Shown: one piece after another, positions 7,696-10,845 of the stretch
How the letters are laid out: every line of letters begins with the position of its first letter
Numbering within the stretch: the first letter of the stretch is position 1
Source: Chitinophagaceae bacterium
GTDB taxonomy: Bacteria; Bacteroidota; Bacteroidia; Chitinophagales; Chitinophagaceae
Direction: 5' to 3'
DNA: 10,845 nucleotides
Assembly (NCBI GenBank): GCA_947472635.1
Contig: CANJDY010000064.1
Coordinates: 1 to 10,845, forward strand
Notes under the pieces: generated by a model
What the model saw: only the letters and a program-made list of their open reading frames with translations
The model's database searches: none
What the model was told of the DNA's origin: nothing
Made by a program: the position numbers and the translations under genes

Positions 7696-9267
7696 TTAGG
7701 GAGTATATTTTAAGTCCTTCGAAAGTAAGGCCATCGCAGCATTATGACCGGCGATGCCGCTAACCCCACCGCCGCGACGTGCTCCTGCGCCTGCAAGATA
7801 AATATGCGGATCATCAGTTTCCGCACCCCAAAGTTGGTGGCTGCTCCTTTCACCATCACGATCAAGGAAAGGAAAATCCAAGTCGCGATGAAATATATTT
7901 CCACGCGGTAGCGAAATTTCCTGTTCAAGATCGAGCGGTGATTTTACTTCAATTGCTAGGGAACCATTGTTGCAGGGAGCCAAAACGGATTCAATAGGAT
8001 CAAGCAAGTATTGATTCAGACTAGCGATGGCACGCTCTTTGGCTAACGCCTTGGCAAGTTCCGGATTGGCATCAAAAAGCTTTGCGGGCGTATGCAAACC
8101 AAAAAGGGTTAGCGTATGAAAACCTTTCTCGTTCAACTCTGCAGACAAAATCGATGGATCGGAAAGTGTATGACAGTACATCTCCAAAGGCAGGAGCTGC
8201 GGCATTTCTCCATTAAGCGCAGTAGCGTATGCAAGTTCCAATTGAGAGTAGCTTTGATTGACATGGAATGTACCGGCAAAGGCTAGCCGAGGGTCCATAT
8301 TTGACTTAAGGCGAGGCAGGCGAGATAATAGCATATTTATTTTCATCTGTGCTCCCTCCAAAGATTCCGGTACAGCGCTCCCGCGCAATCGCGCTAAATG
8401 CTGAGGCGCGGCGGCAAAGAGCAGATCCTTAGCAGTGTATATGTCTCCAGATTCCGTTTCAACACGAATGCCCATCGCTCCGCTTTCTAGTGCTATAACC
8501 TTGGATTGCAGTTGTATGTCTACACCTAGTGAAATGGCGATGCGATGAAGCTCTTTCACCAAAGTACCCATTCCACCCTGGGGCACACGCCACTTTCCAT
8601 TGCCATTTCCGATTAGGTGATATAAAAAACATCGATTGGCCTGCATATTATTAGCCGACGCAAATGTTCCGATTAATGCATCCGTCAAAACCACGCCTTG
8701 CACAAGATCATCACTAAATCGATTGCGAATGACTTCACCAATTGGAACTTCCATCAGGTGGCGCCATACCTCGGGGAGTCCCATTTCGGATTTGAGATCC
8801 GCTGCAGTTTTGAGCGGCTGGAGCATGGAAGGTGCGATACGCTTTGCTAGTAAAGCAATAGCACTGTAAAACTCACACCAAGCTTTCCCTTCCTTATCCG
8901 ACCCTGTAAGCTTACGAAAGCTATTAGCAGTCTGCTCATCCCACTCCGATGAAATGAAAAGTCCATCATCTCTTCCCCCTCGCTCATAAGGAGTATAAGA
9001 GGCAATCGGGCGACCAATTGTTGTAAAATTAATACCTAAGTCAGCCACAATTTGATCGGGCAACAGCGATACCAAATAGGAATACCGTGAAAGTTGAGCA
9101 TCATATTCGGGAAAAGATTTTACGCTGGTAGTGGCGCCTCCAAGTTCCTTATTGGACTCGAGAAGGATTACGCGTTTACCCGCCTTGGCAAGATAGCTTG
9201 CAGCCACTAATCCGTTGTGTCCGCCACCGATGATGATGGCATCGTATTTTATTTTATTATGCTTCAT
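7696..9267 (-). CDS. FAD-dependent oxidoreductase, phytoene desaturase/PYROXD2-like (COG1233)
   Basis: 523 residues and apparently complete. The N-terminal Rossmann motif is AIIIGGGHNGLVAASYLAKAG (GGGHNG at 14-19), with the ribose-binding acidic residue E37 in VILLES and then ELGGATTS (41-48). The C-terminal FAD signature is IYLAGAGARRGGGVSGIAGHNAA (from about 489). The middle contains GNGNGKWRVPQGGMGTLVKELHRIA, typical of the carotenoid-desaturase/amine-oxidase group. SFPEYDAQLSRYSYLVSLL near the N-terminus fits the PYROXD2-like branch better than true phytoene desaturases. No signal peptide or membrane segment is seen, so it should be cytoplasmic. Substrate unknown. It is richer in G+C than its neighbours: several 60-base lines here count 53-58%, against about 30% in susC. 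This suggests acquisition by transfer. It starts 81 bp after sulfatase 2 ends, in the same direction. Confidence 0.9.
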   Translation of the reverse strand: MKHNKIKYDAIIIGGGHNGLVAASYLAKAGKRVILLESNKELGGATTSVKSFPEYDAQLSRYSYLVSLLPDQIVADLGINFTTIGRPIASYTPYERGGRDDGLFISSEWDEQTANSFRKLTGSDKEGKAWCEFYSAIALLAKRIAPSMLQPLKTAADLKSEMGLPEVWRHLMEVPIGEVIRNRFSDDLVQGVVLTDALIGTFASANNMQANRCFLYHLIGNGNGKWRVPQGGMGTLVKELHRIAISLGVDIQLQSKVIALESGAMGIRVETESGDIYTAKDLLFAAAPQHLARLRGSAVPESLEGAQMKINMLLSRLPRLKSNMDPRLAFAGTFHVNQSYSQLELAYATALNGEMPQLLPLEMYCHTLSDPSILSAELNEKGFHTLTLFGLHTPAKLFDANPELAKALAKERAIASLNQYLLDPIESVLAPCNNGSLAIEVKSPLDLEQEISLPRGNIFHRDLDFPFLDRDGERSSHQLWGAETDDPHIYLAGAGARRGGGVSGIAGHNAAMALLSKDLKYTP

Positions 9268-9298
9268 ACTTTCGATCTTGCTATTACTTCATAAAATG

Positions 9299-9314
9299 AC
9301 TCCATTTTTGGAGT
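9299..9314 (-). terminator. Small hairpin between sulfatase 2 and the oxidoreductase, possible weak terminator
   Basis: ACTCCA (9299-9304) and TGGAGT (9309-9314) form a perfect 6-bp stem around a 4-base loop. A/T tracts flank it on both sides, so on the minus strand the hairpin is followed by CATTTTAT. It sits in the 81-bp gap between the two genes. The stem is short and the U tract is interrupted, so termination would be partial at best. Confidence 0.3.
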
Positions 9315-9348
9315 TTTAAAAATTATAAAAATTTATCCTCGAACTAAA

Positions 9349-10845
9349 TCATTGAGGAATTTCCACAGGCATTGATCTTCTCCATGCCAGCACTTCAGCA
9401 GCCATATTTTGAGCTTTTTTGGATTTCTTTTTTACTAAATTATTTGTTTCTCCCGGATCGTTTTTTAAATTGAATAACATCACATCTGTTGAATCTGTGT
9501 TAATCAACAATTTCCAGTCTCCTTCTCGTATTGCAAGATTTGGAGAAATATGCTCCTTCTTTCCGGGTTGAATTGAACCACCCGGATTACTTGAATATTC
9601 CCACATAATTGGTTGTTTTACTTCAAGTGGATTTCCCAAAAGTGCAACACTTTTATCTGTTCCATCAATATCTTTAGGATATTCAATATCAAGCATACTG
9701 CAAATTGATGGGAACAAATCCATAGCTGCCAAAACAGTAATACTGTCAGTTTTATTTTCAGGGATCTTACCAGGCCAACTTATAATAAATGGCATCCGTA
9801 TTCCACCTTCGTAAAGGCTCCATTTTCTGCCATAAAAATTGCCTGTAAAACCCGGAGGGTATAAATCGCCTTTATATCCTTCGGGATAACTTTCCCGATT
9901 ATAGTAATTGGGACTGTCGATTGGACCGTTATCGCTTGTAAATACGATAACAGTATTCTCTAAAAGCCCCATTCTATTGAGACCTTTTATGAATCGCCCG
10001 ATTTGAAAATCCAACTCGGATAAAACCGCAAAGAAGCGCTGTTCAAAAGGATTATTGGAGGCAGATTTAAATTTCGACAACAATTCGTCCGAAGGCCAAT
10101 GCGGATCATGCACATCATTTGGACATAAATTTATATAAAACGGTTTGGAGGGGATTCGTTCAATAAATGCCAGCGCACTATCCACATAAATACCGGTTGA
10201 TTTGTGTTTTTCTGCCCAGATAATATTACCCCTTCCCAATTCTGCGCTCTGCTTGCTACCACCACCTTTTGTAAATAGTACCCTGTCGCCGATTCCTTCG
10301 AAACTAACCAGTGATTTGTCGAACCCGTAGTCAGAAGGAAAAGGAACATCGCCTGCATCGCGCCCTCCTCCCATATGCCATTTTCCAAACTGTCCGGTGG
10401 CATAACCGTTTTCTTTAAGTACCCGGGCTAAAAACGGGGCACCCGGATCGAGGTAATTCGCCATTGCCCGTCTTTTATTTTCTTGTGAGCCATCTAAATA
10501 TGAATGAATCTTAAATCGCATTGGATAACAACCGGTATTGAATGCAACTCTTGATGGCGAACAGATTGGTGAGTTTACATAGAAATTGGTAAACTTTATT
10601 CCTTGCTGTGCAAGGGCATCTATATTGGGAGTTTTAACCACCCTATTACCAAAACAGGAAGGATCTGCGTAGCCCATATCATCGATTAAAATGATTACGA
10701 TGTTAGGTTTCGAATTTGCTTTTTCATCCCTTATGGGCTGCTTCTTAAAATTGATAGACCCGGAGGCGATGTTGCCAAACTCGGCCACACTATTATTTTG
10801 AGCATACGAAACAAGCGTTGTTGTAAAAATGATAAAAAAAGGAAG
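9349..10845 (-). CDS. Secreted type I (formylglycine) sulfatase 2, start beyond window edge
   Basis: The frame stays open to the window edge. Although a GTG at 10788 could be taken as a start, the 19 codons upstream of it read as a signal peptide core and cleavage site (LPFFIIFTTTLVSYAQNNS), so the true start lies past 10845. At least 498 residues are visible, near family length. Numbering from the GTG codon, the metal ligands are in LIDDMGY (34-40). The formylglycine signature is CSPSR at 76-80 (Cys codon 10563-10561), followed by NTGCYPMR. Further motifs are GKWHMGGGRDAGD, then PSDYGFDKSLVSFEGIGDR, CPNDVHDPHWPSD, TSDNGP, KWSLYEGGIRMPFIISWPGK and REGDWKLL. All core catalytic residues appear present. 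It differs clearly from sulfatase 1 in the loops around the active site, so a different sulfate position or sugar is likely. It is exported and needs a maturing enzyme not encoded here. Confidence 0.95.
   Translation of the reverse strand, partial: LPFFIIFTTTLVSYAQNNSVAEFGNIASGSINFKKQPIRDEKANSKPNIVIILIDDMGYADPSCFGNRVVKTPNIDALAQQGIKFTNFYVNSPICSPSRVAFNTGCYPMRFKIHSYLDGSQENKRRAMANYLDPGAPFLARVLKENGYATGQFGKWHMGGGRDAGDVPFPSDYGFDKSLVSFEGIGDRVLFTKGGGSKQSAELGRGNIIWAEKHKSTGIYVDSALAFIERIPSKPFYINLCPNDVHDPHWPSDELLSKFKSASNNPFEQRFFAVLSELDFQIGRFIKGLNRMGLLENTVIVFTSDNGPIDSPNYYNRESYPEGYKGDLYPPGFTGNFYGRKWSLYEGGIRMPFIISWPGKIPENKTDSITVLAAMDLFPSICSMLDIEYPKDIDGTDKSVALLGNPLEVKQPIMWEYSSNPGGSIQPGKKEHISPNLAIREGDWKLLINTDSTDVMLFNLKNDPGETNNLVKKKSKKAQNMAAEVLAWRRSMPVEIPQ

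Noticed and set aside
7710..8869. Extra open frames on both strands inside the oxidoreductase gene.
   Set aside because: The oxidoreductase is complete with both FAD motifs; higher G+C naturally lengthens alternative frames.
9349..10788. Taking the GTG at 10788 as the true start of sulfatase 2.
   Set aside because: The 19 codons upstream remain in frame to the window edge and encode a convincing signal peptide, so the gene begins outside the window.
1..10845. Search for tRNA, rRNA, CRISPR repeats, transposase genes and insertion sequence ends.
   Set aside because: No repeat arrays, transposase motifs or conserved RNA segments were seen on either strand.

Overview
The window looks like chromosomal DNA of a member of the Bacteroidota. 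It carries a SusC/SusD outer-membrane pair, long A/T-rich spacers without clear Shine-Dalgarno sites, and Sec signal peptides followed by Q or C. Family or genus cannot be resolved from the sequence alone. Every gene I can support lies on the minus strand, so transcription runs from high to low coordinates.

Layout in the direction of transcription: (1) 10845-9349, a secreted type I sulfatase whose start lies beyond the window edge; (2) 9267-7696, a complete FAD-dependent oxidoreductase of the phytoene-desaturase/PYROXD2-like group, visibly richer in G+C than its neighbours; (3) 7695-7543, a 50-residue C-terminal remnant of another protein, lying in frame directly behind the oxidoreductase stop codon; (4) 7542-7327, a noncoding leader with a perfect 12-bp palindrome; (5) 7326-4114, a SusC-type TonB-dependent transporter; (6) 4068-2620, a SusD-type surface glycan-binding lipoprotein; (7) 2530-992, a second secreted type I sulfatase; (8) 991-466, a long gap with a second orphan reading frame (835-641) that looks like a gene tail; (9) 465-1, the N-terminal 155 residues of a dihydrodipicolinate synthase/N-acetylneuraminate lyase family enzyme that runs off the window.

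SusC, SusD and sulfatase 1 are separated by 45 and 89 bp and very probably form one operon: a small polysaccharide-utilization-type locus for a sulfated glycan. The SusD lipoprotein would capture the glycan at the cell surface, SusC would import it using TonB energy, and the exported sulfatases would remove sulfate esters. No glycoside hydrolase, polysaccharide lyase, regulator (SusR, hybrid two-component or ECF sigma/anti-sigma) or sulfatase-maturing enzyme is present in the window. Backbone cleavage and formylglycine formation must therefore be encoded elsewhere.

The oxidoreductase and the two orphan gene tails suggest the locus has been rearranged: genes have been gained and lost at both edges of the SusCD-sulfatase block. 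I see no tRNA, rRNA, CRISPR array, transposase or complete insertion sequence.
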